A stretch of DNA of 64,000 nucleotides, taken from the NCBI RefSeq assembly GCF_002807035.1, contig NZ_NIUC01000002.1, forward strand, positions 367,477 to 431,476. The letters are read 5' to 3'. Below are positions 37,496 to 47,387 of the stretch, one piece after another. Source of the DNA: Algoriphagus formosus. GTDB lineage: Bacteria > Bacteroidota > Bacteroidia > Cytophagales > Cyclobacteriaceae. The notes under the pieces were generated by a model. It was not told where the DNA came from. It made no database searches and saw nothing but the letters and a program-made list of their open reading frames with translations. The translations under genes and the position numbers were made by a program. Positions within the stretch are counted from its first letter, which is position 1. Each line of letters starts with the position of its first letter.

Positions 37496-38509
37496 TTAGA
37501 TTTTCATTTTTGCAAGAGGCGTAACCTCCAAAGAGGAAAAGTCCCCTTCCAAATATTTAAAGTGAGCTGCCATGGCAATCATCGCCGCATTGTCTGTGCA
37601 GTACTCAAATTTGGGGATAAAAAGTTCCCAGTTTCTCTTTTTTGCTTCCAATTCCAATGTCTTCCGGAGTCCGGAATTAGCCGAAACACCCCCTGCTATG
37701 GCTATTTGCCGGATCCCAGTCTCCTTGGCAGCTTGCACCAATTTGATTCGAAGCATTTCGATCAAAGTATATTGAATGCTTGCACAGAGATCCTGTAAAT
37801 TTTCCTGAATAAAATCCGGATTTCCTTGAAGTTGCTCTTTCAGAAAATATAAAACTGCAGTCTTGATTCCACTAAAGGAAAAATCCAGATTCGGCATTCG
37901 GGTCACCGGAAAATCAAAAGCTTTAGGATTTCCTTCTTTTGCATATTTATCGATCAAAGGACCGCCCGGATAAGGCAAGCCAAGAAGTTTCGCCGTCTTA
38001 TCAAATGCCTCGCCTACAGCATCATCCCTAGTCTCCCCAATCACTTGCATATCCAAGGCTGAATTAACTTTGACCAATTGCGTATGGCCTCCACTTACTG
38101 TCAAACAGAGAAATGGAAAAGTAGGCTTGGGGTCCTCGATAAAATGCGCTAAGACGTGCGCCTGCATATGATTAATCTCAATAAGCGGGATATCCAATGC
38201 CTGTGCCATTGCCTTGGCAAAACTCACACCTACCAAAAGCGCTCCCATCAAACCGGGGCCACGGGTAAATGCTATCGCAGAAAGCTCAGATTTTGAAATA
38301 CTTGCAGAATCCAATGCCTCCTGGACGACTGGCACTATATTTTCTTGATGTGCCCGAGAGGCTAGCTCCGGAACTACACCTCCATATTTTTCGTGAACTG
38401 ATTGTGTGGCGATGATATTATTAAGTACTTTGCCATTAGCGATCACTGAGGCGGATGTTTCGTCACAGGATGATTCGATAGCTAGTATGTAATTAGTCTT
38501 AGTACCCAT
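37496..38509 (-). CDS. tsaD: tRNA N6-adenosine threonylcarbamoyltransferase
   Basis: A 337-residue enzyme that adds threonylcarbamoyl to A37 of tRNAs reading ANN codons, working with TsaB and TsaE. It shows the ASKHA start ILAIESSCDETSASV, the metal-binding HMQAHVLAHF, the SGGHTQLV phosphate loop and IAGGVSANSGLR. It heads a minus-strand operon tsaD-smpB-(P60-like)-HNH. Its ATG ends on the same base (38509) at which the divergent tamB-type gene begins, so its promoter must lie inside the tamB coding region. Confidence 0.96.
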   Translation of the reverse strand: MGTKTNYILAIESSCDETSASVIANGKVLNNIIATQSVHEKYGGVVPELASRAHQENIVPVVQEALDSASISKSELSAIAFTRGPGLMGALLVGVSFAKAMAQALDIPLIEINHMQAHVLAHFIEDPKPTFPFLCLTVSGGHTQLVKVNSALDMQVIGETRDDAVGEAFDKTAKLLGLPYPGGPLIDKYAKEGNPKAFDFPVTRMPNLDFSFSGIKTAVLYFLKEQLQGNPDFIQENLQDLCASIQYTLIEMLRIKLVQAAKETGIRQIAIAGGVSANSGLRKTLELEAKKRNWELFIPKFEYCTDNAAMIAMAAHFKYLEGDFSSLEVTPLAKMKI

Positions 38510-41500
38510 TGGAAAATAAACCGAAAGTTACGGATTTTTTGCACAAAGCGTTCCGGATAGTCTTATGGGTAATCTTTTCTCTGACAGTGTTCCTGATCGC
38601 TGTTGCCCTATTGGTTCAAACTGCTCCAGTCCAAAATTGGCTCATTCAACGGGCTACTAATTTCCTCAATTCTGACAGTCAGTTTGAAACCTCTATAGGA
38701 AGAATTCATCTGAATTGGATGGACGCTTTGAGTCTCTCGGATGTAGAAATCCGGGATCACCGAGATAGTATCATGATTGGTGCAGGGGAAATCTTTGTAG
38801 ATTTTGAACTTGGAAAGCTCCTTGCGGCAGGGCAGCCAAACCTTGATCAGGTGAGGATCGAAAAAGCGAAAATTCAGCTATTGACACATCAAGGTGACTC
38901 ATTGATGAATATCAACCTTTGGGTCAATGAATTAAGCAACCGTTTCAGCTCTGGAGGCGGAGGAGCAAGCCCGAAATTTGGGATTGGCCAGATTGAAATG
39001 CGAAACTCAAGCTTTGCCTTGGTCAACTTCAATTCTGAGCCCATTTCCGAAGGCTTAGATTATAACCGAATGCGGTTTGAGGACATTAGCATTTCTGCCA
39101 GTGAATTCTACCTCGACGGAGGTGAAATTGGTATCAAGATAGCCCACATGGTTGGCCTCGAATCTGGGTCTGGATTAAATATCAAGGAATTTCGGACTGA
39201 TTTCATTTACTCTCCCCGGTTTATGGAATTTGCGAATTTGAAGCTAGTCACGAATGAAAGTCACATCAAGGATTTTTTAAGACTGGAATACAGTTCACTC
39301 AGCGCTTTCTCGGAATTCATCTCCGAGGTGACGATCAATGCAAATATGAAAGAAACCACCTTAGGATTGGGAGATCTTCGCTTTTTCGCCCCTACTCTTC
39401 CCGATATTCAGGATGAACTTGTAATCACGGGAAACTTCACAGGTCCGGTTTCAGAAATCAAAACAGATGAATTTATTCTTAGACTCGGCGAAAAAACGGA
39501 GGTATTTGGATCAATTTTGCTAGACGGCTTGCCAGATATAGAAAATACCTACATCAATCTTTCTCTTCAAAACTCCACGCTTGACACCAAAGATTTAAGC
39601 CCTTACTTGCCTGAATCCAGCAAAAAGGAGGTTTTGAAATTTGGGACTATTCGCCTCAGTTCAAATTTCAGAGGCTATTTAGACCGGTTCGATACGGATG
39701 GTGATTTTCGAACTTCAATAGGAAAAGTTTCAGGTAGGATCCGCTATGAAAACCAAAATGGAAAGAATGAAGTAGTATCCCGAGTAGATATCGAAAACTT
39801 CAATCTGGGCATCCTGACCGATCAGCGAGAAACTTTTCAAAAAATCTCCTTAAGCGGTACGGTAGAGGCAGAGGGAAATTCACTGGATGATTTGCTTTTG
39901 GACCTAGATGCCAATGTTTCAAATTTCGGACTATTGGGCTACAATTACACAGGGATCCAAACTGACGCAAAATACGGATTGGAGCTTTTCGAAGGGAACA
40001 TTAGCATCAATGACCCAAACCTAAAATTGAATGGTGGAGGAAGTATCAATCTAAAGGACAGCTCGGAAGCTATTTCTCTTCTACTCACACTAGATTCGGC
40101 CAATCTTCAAGCTATTAATCTGATTGACACACCAGCATACTTCAAAGGAAAGTTGGAAATTGACACCCAAGGGATCAATATCGACGATTTGACTGGAATT
40201 ATGCGATTCAATGATTTAGTCGTCGGCTACCAAGACAGGATATTGGAAGTAGGAGATTTTTATTTTCAGTCACTTTTTGCCGGAGGGACGAGAACTATGT
40301 CTCTAAACTCCGACTACATCGTGGCCGGTGCCTCAGGTCAGTTTAAATTGGAGCAAATGGCAAAGGATTTGCCTTTTTTGCTTCAGCAATATTTGGCCAT
40401 ACTTCTGCAAGACGAAGCCCCAGTGGCGGAAAACTCGGACTATTTCTCAGTTCCCTACAATCTTGACCTGAATATCAACCTGATTGATATAAATCCCATT
40501 CTACGACTGCTCAAACCCGATCTTTATATTTCTAAAAATACCCTAGTCGAAGGAGCATTTTATCAAACAGAAGAAAATACGATTTTCAACTTTTTCTCAG
40601 GGATTGACACTCTTCGATATGGTGCTAATGAAGCGAGACAGGTAAATATTGACTTCAACACCTCCAAAATCATAAACAGTCCCGAGATTTTGGCTTCTTT
40701 TTACATCTTCTCAAAGCAACAAAATATTGGCGGAAAGCTCGATTTCAGCAATTTGGGATTTGAAGCAATTTGGAACAACGATGCCCTTGATCTGAATTTA
40801 GCCCTGGATCAGGACTCGACTCAAAGCAAGGCCCGTGTCAATGCAGTAGCTCAATTTTCCCCTTCTCAAACCACTCTTCAGCTCAAGCCTTCCCAACTAA
40901 CTGTACTAAGTAGTAACTGGCAATTTGACCCTGACAATTTGGTCACTTTACTACCCGGTTCTGTGAAGTTTGAAAACCTGATGCTCATTTCTGGCGAACA
41001 AAAAATTGACTTAGAAGGAGTTCTAAGCAATCGCCCGGAGGATGAATGGACTTTGAGCCTTGACCAGGTGAATGCCAATATTCTCAACACCCTGACTCCA
41101 CAGGAATATGAAGGAAAGGTAAAAGGACTGATTCGCTCCAGTACAGGAGAGGCAGGAAAGATGACTTTGGATGCCGAAATCGGAATAAAAAACCTGACGA
41201 TTAACGAAATCCCAATCGGAGACCTCTCAACAGAAGCTCATCTTAAGGATGATGCAATGGTTTTGCAAATTGAAAATATGCTTGATGGTAAGAAAACCAT
41301 CACTTTGGGAGGTGACTTGGAGCTCGGTACCCTTGAATTTGATCTCAACGGAAAACTTCAAGAGGCTGAAATCAAAATTTTCGAGCCATTTCTCTCCAAT
41401 TACCTCTCTGACATGGGCGGTCAGATCACCGGTGACATTCAGCTTAAAGGTGATGCCATTAATCCTACCTTGGTGGGTGAAGGAAAGATCGATCAGGGAA

Positions 41501-43113
41501 AATTACGTGTCAATTACCTGAATACTCTTTATCAATTGGATGGGAGCGTGCTTTTCACGCCAGGTCAAGTTCGCTTTGACAAATTAATTGCTAAGGATGT
41601 ACGGGGAAATACAGCTGACCTGAAGGGTGGATTAAACTACCAAGGCTTGGATAACATCAGACTGGACATTCAGGCTGACTTAAGGAACTTTCAAGTCATG
41701 AATACCTCTGCCAAAGACAATGAGGTCTTCTACGGGACCATTTATGTCACAGGAGAAATGGATTTAAGTGGAAATACCGATAATCTTATCATGGACGCAA
41801 GAGCAAGAAGTGAACGCGATACCCGGATTTTCATTCCTTTGAGCAGCAGTAATGAGCAGGTCAGTGAGGATTACATCACTTTTGTCAATATTTATGATAC
41901 AGTATCTGTCCAGTCAATAAATGAAGAAATAGATCGCCTAGACATTCAGAACTTCCAGATGAACTTCACCATGGAGGTAACTCCCGATGCCTACGCTGAA
42001 ATTATCATTGACCCAAGGACGCAGGAAAAAATCTCGGGGCGAGGCAGAGGTGTCCTGACCATGAATATCGATACCCAAGGGGCCTTCCAGCTGAATGGTA
42101 CCTACGAGGTGACCGAAGCAAGTTATGATTTCTCCCTTTACAATGTGGTGAATAAAAAATTCACCGTACAGCCCGGGGGCAGAATATCTTGGTATGGAGA
42201 TCCGTACGAGGGAATCCTCGACCTTACGGCACAATACACAGAGTCCGTTTCTATTCAGCCTTTATTGGCCACGAGTACGACACAAGATCAGCAAAATGGC
42301 ACCAACAGGCGTTACCCAGTCAGTGTCATCATGAATCTTGACGGGGAACTGATGTCGCCTGACATTTCCTTTGGTTTTGATTTTTCTGAGCTTCCCAATA
42401 GTGGAGAAGTTCAAACTGCCATCTCATCTTTTCAGTCTCGTATCGCCAACGATGAACAGGAGATGAACAGACAGGTTTTCTCCGTGATTATGAGCCGATC
42501 ATTTTCTCCGGAGGGTCAGTTTGCAGGCGTCAACTCCATATCAAATAGTTTGGGGCAATTGCTATCTGCCCAACTTAATTCACTTGCCAGCCAAGTAGAT
42601 AAAAATCTTGAAATCAATATTGACCTTGCCAACCTGGATCAAAATACCCTGGAAACTTTCCAGCTAAGTGTTGCCTACACTTTCCTCGACGGCCGACTAA
42701 GGGTGTCAAGAGACGGAGGATTTACAGATAACACTGGACAGGCTGGAGCTGCATCCATCATCGGTGACTGGCAAGCTGAATACTTACTTACAGACGATGG
42801 GGTATACCGAATGCGTATATTCAATAGAAACAACTTCAACACCTTCACTTCGCTCTCGCTTTCACAGAATATTGTGACCTACGGAGTAGCACTCACTCAA
42901 AATGTTTCCTTCAATTCTTTCTCCGAACTATTCCAGAAGATCACACAGCGGAAGGAGAAAAAAAGAAACACCTCCCTGATCGAAGACTCTGATAACTACC
43001 TCAGATTCCAAGAAGACGCCGATTGGAAACCGATCGATCTAAGCCCGGTAGTAGAGAGACTTGATTCTATTTACAATAAACCCAATCAAATTTTACCAGT
43101 TGATCAGCGATAG
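38509..43113 (+). CDS. tamB: Translocation/assembly module protein TamB
   Basis: A 1534-residue AsmA-like protein. An N-terminal membrane anchor (about 13-36, IVLWVIFSLTVFLIAVALLV) is followed by very long repetitive beta structure and a C-terminal DUF490 domain ending near NQILPVDQR. TamB-type proteins form a hydrophobic groove across the periplasm, moving lipids or helping outer-membrane protein assembly. The start is TTG at 38509: a TAG stop lies three codons upstream and the next Met comes after the anchor, so no ATG fits. No tamA or bamA-like gene is next to it here. Confidence 0.9.
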   Translation: MENKPKVTDFLHKAFRIVLWVIFSLTVFLIAVALLVQTAPVQNWLIQRATNFLNSDSQFETSIGRIHLNWMDALSLSDVEIRDHRDSIMIGAGEIFVDFELGKLLAAGQPNLDQVRIEKAKIQLLTHQGDSLMNINLWVNELSNRFSSGGGGASPKFGIGQIEMRNSSFALVNFNSEPISEGLDYNRMRFEDISISASEFYLDGGEIGIKIAHMVGLESGSGLNIKEFRTDFIYSPRFMEFANLKLVTNESHIKDFLRLEYSSLSAFSEFISEVTINANMKETTLGLGDLRFFAPTLPDIQDELVITGNFTGPVSEIKTDEFILRLGEKTEVFGSILLDGLPDIENTYINLSLQNSTLDTKDLSPYLPESSKKEVLKFGTIRLSSNFRGYLDRFDTDGDFRTSIGKVSGRIRYENQNGKNEVVSRVDIENFNLGILTDQRETFQKISLSGTVEAEGNSLDDLLLDLDANVSNFGLLGYNYTGIQTDAKYGLELFEGNISINDPNLKLNGGGSINLKDSSEAISLLLTLDSANLQAINLIDTPAYFKGKLEIDTQGINIDDLTGIMRFNDLVVGYQDRILEVGDFYFQSLFAGGTRTMSLNSDYIVAGASGQFKLEQMAKDLPFLLQQYLAILLQDEAPVAENSDYFSVPYNLDLNINLIDINPILRLLKPDLYISKNTLVEGAFYQTEENTIFNFFSGIDTLRYGANEARQVNIDFNTSKIINSPEILASFYIFSKQQNIGGKLDFSNLGFEAIWNNDALDLNLALDQDSTQSKARVNAVAQFSPSQTTLQLKPSQLTVLSSNWQFDPDNLVTLLPGSVKFENLMLISGEQKIDLEGVLSNRPEDEWTLSLDQVNANILNTLTPQEYEGKVKGLIRSSTGEAGKMTLDAEIGIKNLTINEIPIGDLSTEAHLKDDAMVLQIENMLDGKKTITLGGDLELGTLEFDLNGKLQEAEIKIFEPFLSNYLSDMGGQITGDIQLKGDAINPTLVGEGKIDQGKLRVNYLNTLYQLDGSVLFTPGQVRFDKLIAKDVRGNTADLKGGLNYQGLDNIRLDIQADLRNFQVMNTSAKDNEVFYGTIYVTGEMDLSGNTDNLIMDARARSERDTRIFIPLSSSNEQVSEDYITFVNIYDTVSVQSINEEIDRLDIQNFQMNFTMEVTPDAYAEIIIDPRTQEKISGRGRGVLTMNIDTQGAFQLNGTYEVTEASYDFSLYNVVNKKFTVQPGGRISWYGDPYEGILDLTAQYTESVSIQPLLATSTTQDQQNGTNRRYPVSVIMNLDGELMSPDISFGFDFSELPNSGEVQTAISSFQSRIANDEQEMNRQVFSVIMSRSFSPEGQFAGVNSISNSLGQLLSAQLNSLASQVDKNLEINIDLANLDQNTLETFQLSVAYTFLDGRLRVSRDGGFTDNTGQAGAASIIGDWQAEYLLTDDGVYRMRIFNRNNFNTFTSLSLSQNIVTYGVALTQNVSFNSFSELFQKITQRKEKKRNTSLIEDSDNYLRFQEDADWKPIDLSPVVERLDSIYNKPNQILPVDQR

Positions 43114-43158
43114 GTAAACATTTTTGTACGCTATGGGCTTATTTTGAAAAAGTAAATT

Positions 43159-44457
43159 ATGCAAAAAATCACGCTGTTTTGGTTTCGACGAGACCTTCGT
43201 CTGGATGACAATACTGGACTGTATTACGCACTTTCGCAGGAAGAAAACGTACTCCCCCTATTCATTTTTGATCAAAATATCCTAGAAAAACTGGAGGATA
43301 AAGATGATGCAAGAGTAGGGTTCATCCACGATCAAATCACAGATCTCAACTCAAAATTTGAAGAAAAAGACAGCAGCCTTCTGGTGAAAATTGGACGTCC
43401 TGTGGAAATTTTCAAATCCCTTCTCGAGGATTACGACGTGCAGGCAGTCTATACCAACCGGGATTATGAGCCCTATGCCAAAGAGCGTGATAAGGAAGTG
43501 GCAAAACTTCTAAAGGAAAAGGCTATTGAACTCTTCACTTTCAAAGATCAAATGATTTTTGAGCCAGGAGAAGTTTTGAATGGCTCTGGAGAATTCTACA
43601 AAGTCTTCACCCCCTACAGTAGGGTTTGGCTTGAAGAGTTTAAAAAACAGACCATAGAGCCCCTGAATTATTTCCATTGGAAAAATCTTCTAGAGTGCAA
43701 AGCATTTGATCTACCCTCGCTCAAAGAGGTAGGCTTCGAAAAATCTTCGATTGAGATTCCGCCTAAAATGACGGACGAAGATATCATTCGGCATTATGAT
43801 AAAAATCGAAACTTCCCTGCAAAAGAGGGAACGAGTCGACTTGGAATTCACCTACGATTTGGCACAATCTCGATTCGGAAATTAGCCCTTACTGCCTCCA
43901 AACTCAACGATACTTACTTGAATGAATTGATATGGAGAGAGTTTTACATGACTATTTTGGCATACAATCCACAGGTGGTGGATAAGGCCTTCAAGCCGGC
44001 GTATGACCAGATTCCATGGAGAAATAACGAAGAGGAGTTCAAAGCCTGGTGTGAGGGCAAAACCGGCTATCCCATAGTCGATGCGGGAATGAGGGAACTC
44101 AACACCACCGGATACATGCACAACCGGGTACGAATGATCGTGGCGTCCTTTCTTACCAAACACCTTTTAATAGATTGGAGATGGGGAGAGGCCTATTTCG
44201 CACGGAAGCTTCTGGACTTTGAACTTGCCTCTAACAATGGTGGCTGGCAATGGGCAGCGGGGACCGGAACAGACGCTCAGCCTTACTTCCGGGTATTTAA
44301 TCCGGAGTCTCAAACAGACAAGTTTGACAAGGATCTACGCTACATTAAAAAATGGATTCCTGAATTAGATAGCAATGATTATCCAAAACCCATCGTAGAT
44401 CATAAATTTGCAAGGCAAAGAGCCATTGACACCTATAAAGAAGCGCTAAATTCATGA
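43159..44457 (+). CDS. Deoxyribodipyrimidine photo-lyase / cryptochrome family protein
   Basis: A 432-residue class I photolyase-type flavoprotein that uses blue light to split pyrimidine dimers. Seen: the N-terminal antenna domain start ITLFWFRRDLRLDDNTGLYY, LIWREFYMTILAY, YPIVDAGMRELNTTGYMHNR and the FAD-binding region NNGGWQWAAGTGTDAQPYFR. The Trp and Asn residues for electron transfer and flavin control appear conserved. A cryptochrome-like role cannot be excluded. It overlaps the Smr gene by four bases (ATGA) and belongs to the same run as tamB. Confidence 0.92.
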   Translation: MQKITLFWFRRDLRLDDNTGLYYALSQEENVLPLFIFDQNILEKLEDKDDARVGFIHDQITDLNSKFEEKDSSLLVKIGRPVEIFKSLLEDYDVQAVYTNRDYEPYAKERDKEVAKLLKEKAIELFTFKDQMIFEPGEVLNGSGEFYKVFTPYSRVWLEEFKKQTIEPLNYFHWKNLLECKAFDLPSLKEVGFEKSSIEIPPKMTDEDIIRHYDKNRNFPAKEGTSRLGIHLRFGTISIRKLALTASKLNDTYLNELIWREFYMTILAYNPQVVDKAFKPAYDQIPWRNNEEEFKAWCEGKTGYPIVDAGMRELNTTGYMHNRVRMIVASFLTKHLLIDWRWGEAYFARKLLDFELASNNGGWQWAAGTGTDAQPYFRVFNPESQTDKFDKDLRYIKKWIPELDSNDYPKPIVDHKFARQRAIDTYKEALNS

Positions 44458-45404
44458 ATATCGGAGACCGAGTCAGACTACTACGAAGCACAGAAGAGGG
44501 AATTGTACGAAAAATTTCCTCCAGTGGTAGGATTGAAGTAGAAATCGAAGATGGGTTCACCATTCCTGCTCTCAAGTCTGAAGCGGTAGTCATCCACTCG
44601 GCCGAGGAAGCCTATTTTGGAAAAAAAGAAGAGGGAATCGAGGAGGAAAAAATACCCTTACCTATTTCCAAGCCCAAGGATCAAGGTTTGTATCTTGCCT
44701 TTATTCCCATCAATGATCAAAACATCAGCCTGTACCTCATCAACGATAGCAGGGATGGATACTTGGTGCAATGCACGGAGGTTTTTGGCACGAATCATCG
44801 GACGCTTTTCGCAGACAAATTACTTTCTGGAGAAAGCAAAAAATTTGATGACCGAATCCTAAAGCAACTCGATGAATGGCCTGCTTTTTTACTTCGGTTT
44901 TTTCCCATTCAAACCCAGCTAGGCCCGGAGAAGAAACCTTTTGAAAGAAAACTCAAGATCAAAGCTTCCCAGTTTTTCAAACATCTTGGAGAAGCACCAC
45001 TTTTGGGAAAGAGAGGCTATCTTTTTCATTTGGAGCAAACTACCCAAGACTTGGACGTTCAGAAACTGAATCTTGAGCTGGAGAATATCAAGCCAAAACC
45101 AATCACCGAACCTATCAAAAAGCCAGCACAGCGAATCGATTTACACATCGAAGAACTCGTGCAAGATCCGACAGGAATGAGTAATTCGGAGATACTAAGA
45201 ATTCAGCTTGAGACCTTTGAAAAAAACCTCAATCAAGCTATTGCATCTGGAATGCATGAAATCACCTTCGTTCATGGAATCGGTAATGGAGTCCTCCGCA
45301 AAGAAATTCAAAAGCGACTGAGTGAATTGAGAAATATTCAGTACTTTAAGGACACCCAGAAGGATAAATGGGGATATGGGGCGACCCTAGTACGAATCTC
45401 TTGA
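44454..45404 (+). CDS. DUF2027 and Smr domain protein
   Basis: A 316-residue protein. The N-terminal 60 residues form a small beta domain (GDRVRLLRSTEEGIVRKIS); the middle (about 80-200) looks like DUF2027; the C-terminal part is an Smr domain with RIDLHIEELV and HEITFVHGIGNGVLRKEI, where the D-x-H and G-x-G-x-G-x-L motifs belong to nucleases related to the C-terminal part of MutS2. Such proteins are common in Bacteroidota. Nucleic acid cleavage is likely; the target is unknown. Coupled to the photolyase gene upstream. Confidence 0.85.
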   Translation: MNIGDRVRLLRSTEEGIVRKISSSGRIEVEIEDGFTIPALKSEAVVIHSAEEAYFGKKEEGIEEEKIPLPISKPKDQGLYLAFIPINDQNISLYLINDSRDGYLVQCTEVFGTNHRTLFADKLLSGESKKFDDRILKQLDEWPAFLLRFFPIQTQLGPEKKPFERKLKIKASQFFKHLGEAPLLGKRGYLFHLEQTTQDLDVQKLNLELENIKPKPITEPIKKPAQRIDLHIEELVQDPTGMSNSEILRIQLETFEKNLNQAIASGMHEITFVHGIGNGVLRKEIQKRLSELRNIQYFKDTQKDKWGYGATLVRIS

Positions 45405-45407
45405 TCC

Positions 45408-46241
45408 ATGCAGACTAAAGTTTCGCCTGTTTTTTCTGTTTTTGAAAAAAGCCATCAGGAGGCTATTCAATTGTTTTTCGAGCTTAGCAAGCGGATTCGA
45501 TCCAAAAAAGCCGGGCAACTTTATGAAAAGCTGCTATACCTCGAGCTATTCGCGGATTTGATTGGCAAAATCCATTTTGAGCAAAAAGAACTCTCTAACC
45601 AACTCATTCGGGACTTCAGGCCTTTGGAAAAAGATCTAAAAAAAATCATTCGCCTAAAGGCTGTAGAACAAGGATTGGAAAAGAGACAATCAAATCTAGC
45701 TATCCGGTATAATTCCTATGAGCAGTTTATCCAAACTCACAAAAGGGGATTGCATAAAGTAGCTTTTGATAGGATTGTGGGCAGTACTACCTCGGAATGG
45801 AGTCAACTGCTCGACCAAGTCAAAAAATCAAGTAAAGGACTTAAAGTCCTTGAAGTGAGTACGGCGATTCATCAGTTGGTCCAAGATGAGTTGGAATTTT
45901 TCGAACTCGAGTGGAAAAAAGGAATGGATAGCCGAGCTTATAAAGACTTGCATTTGGGACTGCAAAAAATCATGAAACTGGAACAACTGCTAGGCCATTT
46001 GGGATTAAACCCGATTTTCATAGCACGTATTCATACAGAAATGAAGCAAATGATTGATAGTCTGGATAGCTGGTATGTCAATCATTTGGAGATTCAATTT
46101 CTCAGTCAGTTTTTGGCAGAAAAACCAAAGGTATCTCAGAAATACCTTGATTGGGCCAAGGAGTTGAAGCAGAAAAAGAAAGGCCTGTCTTCCGTGATCG
46201 AAAAACAGGCCAGTCAGTTATTTGCTAAAATTCTCGGTTAA
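45408..46241 (+). CDS. Helical protein of unknown function
   Basis: A 277-residue, all-helical, highly charged protein with no signal or membrane segment. His residues recur at helix ends (KSHQEA, GKIHFEQ, QTHKRGLHK, TAIHQL, KDLHLGL, ARIHTEM, VNHLEIQF), which recalls the layout of CHAD domains that bind polyphosphate, but the diagnostic Arg-rich pattern is not clear. It begins three bases after the Smr gene, so it is in the same operon. It ends exactly where the converging gene ends, with no gap. Confidence 0.6.
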   Translation: MQTKVSPVFSVFEKSHQEAIQLFFELSKRIRSKKAGQLYEKLLYLELFADLIGKIHFEQKELSNQLIRDFRPLEKDLKKIIRLKAVEQGLEKRQSNLAIRYNSYEQFIQTHKRGLHKVAFDRIVGSTTSEWSQLLDQVKKSSKGLKVLEVSTAIHQLVQDELEFFELEWKKGMDSRAYKDLHLGLQKIMKLEQLLGHLGLNPIFIARIHTEMKQMIDSLDSWYVNHLEIQFLSQFLAEKPKVSQKYLDWAKELKQKKKGLSSVIEKQASQLFAKILG

Positions 46242-47387
46242 TCAGATACTAGATAAAGCTTGAGCAAGATCATTTTTTAGATCCTCAGCATCTTCCACAC
46301 CCACACTGAGACGGATCAGGGAATCTACCAAACCAACCTTTTCACGCTCTTCCCTTGGAATGCTGGCGTGGGTCATACTTGCAGGGTGGCCGCAAAGTGA
46401 CTCTACTCCTCCCAAGGACTCAGCCAATGCGAAAACTTGGAAGTTTTCCATCACTTTCTTGGCATCTTCCAGACGATTGCCCTTCAGCGTAAATGAAATC
46501 ATACCGCCAAAGTCACGCATTTGTTTTTTAGCAATATCATGATTGGGGTGGTCTTCAAATCCAGGCCAGTAGACCTTTTCAACTTTCGGGTGATTTTTTA
46601 AATAGGCAGCAATGGTCTTCCCATTTTGGGAGTGACGCTCCATCCGGAGGTGAAGTGTTTTGATGCCTCGAAGTACCAAGAAGCAATCCTGAGGACCTGG
46701 AGTCGCTCCGGAGGCGTTTTGCAAAAAGACCAAACGCTCTGCGAGCGAATCATCATTCACTACCAAAGCTCCCATCACTACATCCGAATGCCCTCCAAGA
46801 TACTTAGTCACTGAGTGCATCACGATGTCTGCTCCTAGATCGAGTGGATTTTGGATAAAAGGGGAGGCAAATGTATTATCCACAGCCACGAGTACTCCAT
46901 GTTTTTTTCCTAAGTCTGCCACTGCCTGAATATCAATAATATTCATCATGGGATTAGTAGGTGTTTCCACCCAAATCATCTTGGTATTCGCAGTGATTTT
47001 TGACTCGATCGCTGCCGGGTCCGCCATAGGCACAAAGTGAAACTTAATACCGAAAGGCTCAAAAACTTTGGTGAAAAGCCGGTAAGTACCACCGTAAAGG
47101 TCATTGGTACTGATGATTTCATCACCAGGTCGGAATAGTTTGATTACGGCATCGATTGCACCTAATCCGGATGAAAAACAGATTCCATGCTTGCCATTTT
47201 CAAGTGCAGCAAGATTTTGCTGGAGAGCAGTCCGGGTGGGATTATGGGTACGGGAATACTCATAGCCCTGATGATCTCCGGGAGAGCGCTGCACGTATGT
47301 GGAAGTCTGAAAGATAGGGGTCATAATAGCCCCCGTACTCGGATCTGGCTCTACACCTGCATGAATGGCTTTGGTTCCGAATTTCAT
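46242..47387 (-). CDS. Cystathionine gamma-synthase-type PLP enzyme
   Basis: A 381-residue Cys/Met metabolism PLP-dependent enzyme. The PLP lysine is Lys195 in VMHSVTKYLGGHSD; other family blocks are YEYSRTHNPTRTAL, CFSSGLGAIDAV, WVETPTNPMM and LAESLGGVESLCGHPASMTHAS. Cystathionine gamma-synthase (metB), cystathionine gamma-lyase and homocysteine-forming enzymes share this sequence pattern; a cystathionine synthase or lyase is most likely. It is divergent from the VTT protein gene (94 bases between starts). Confidence 0.9.
   Translation of the reverse strand: MKFGTKAIHAGVEPDPSTGAIMTPIFQTSTYVQRSPGDHQGYEYSRTHNPTRTALQQNLAALENGKHGICFSSGLGAIDAVIKLFRPGDEIISTNDLYGGTYRLFTKVFEPFGIKFHFVPMADPAAIESKITANTKMIWVETPTNPMMNIIDIQAVADLGKKHGVLVAVDNTFASPFIQNPLDLGADIVMHSVTKYLGGHSDVVMGALVVNDDSLAERLVFLQNASGATPGPQDCFLVLRGIKTLHLRMERHSQNGKTIAAYLKNHPKVEKVYWPGFEDHPNHDIAKKQMRDFGGMISFTLKGNRLEDAKKVMENFQVFALAESLGGVESLCGHPASMTHASIPREEREKVGLVDSLIRLSVGVEDAEDLKNDLAQALSSI

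Noticed and set aside
36970..37524. A 184-codon open frame on the plus strand opposite smpB and the C40-like gene
   Set aside because: It lies fully antisense to two well-supported genes, shows no family motif and has a composition expected of a shadow frame.
36267..38509. Considered whether the HNH nuclease and degenerate peptidase form a defence island
   Set aside because: The neighbours are core genes (smpB, tsaD), base use looks the same as around it, and no mobility or partner defence genes are present.
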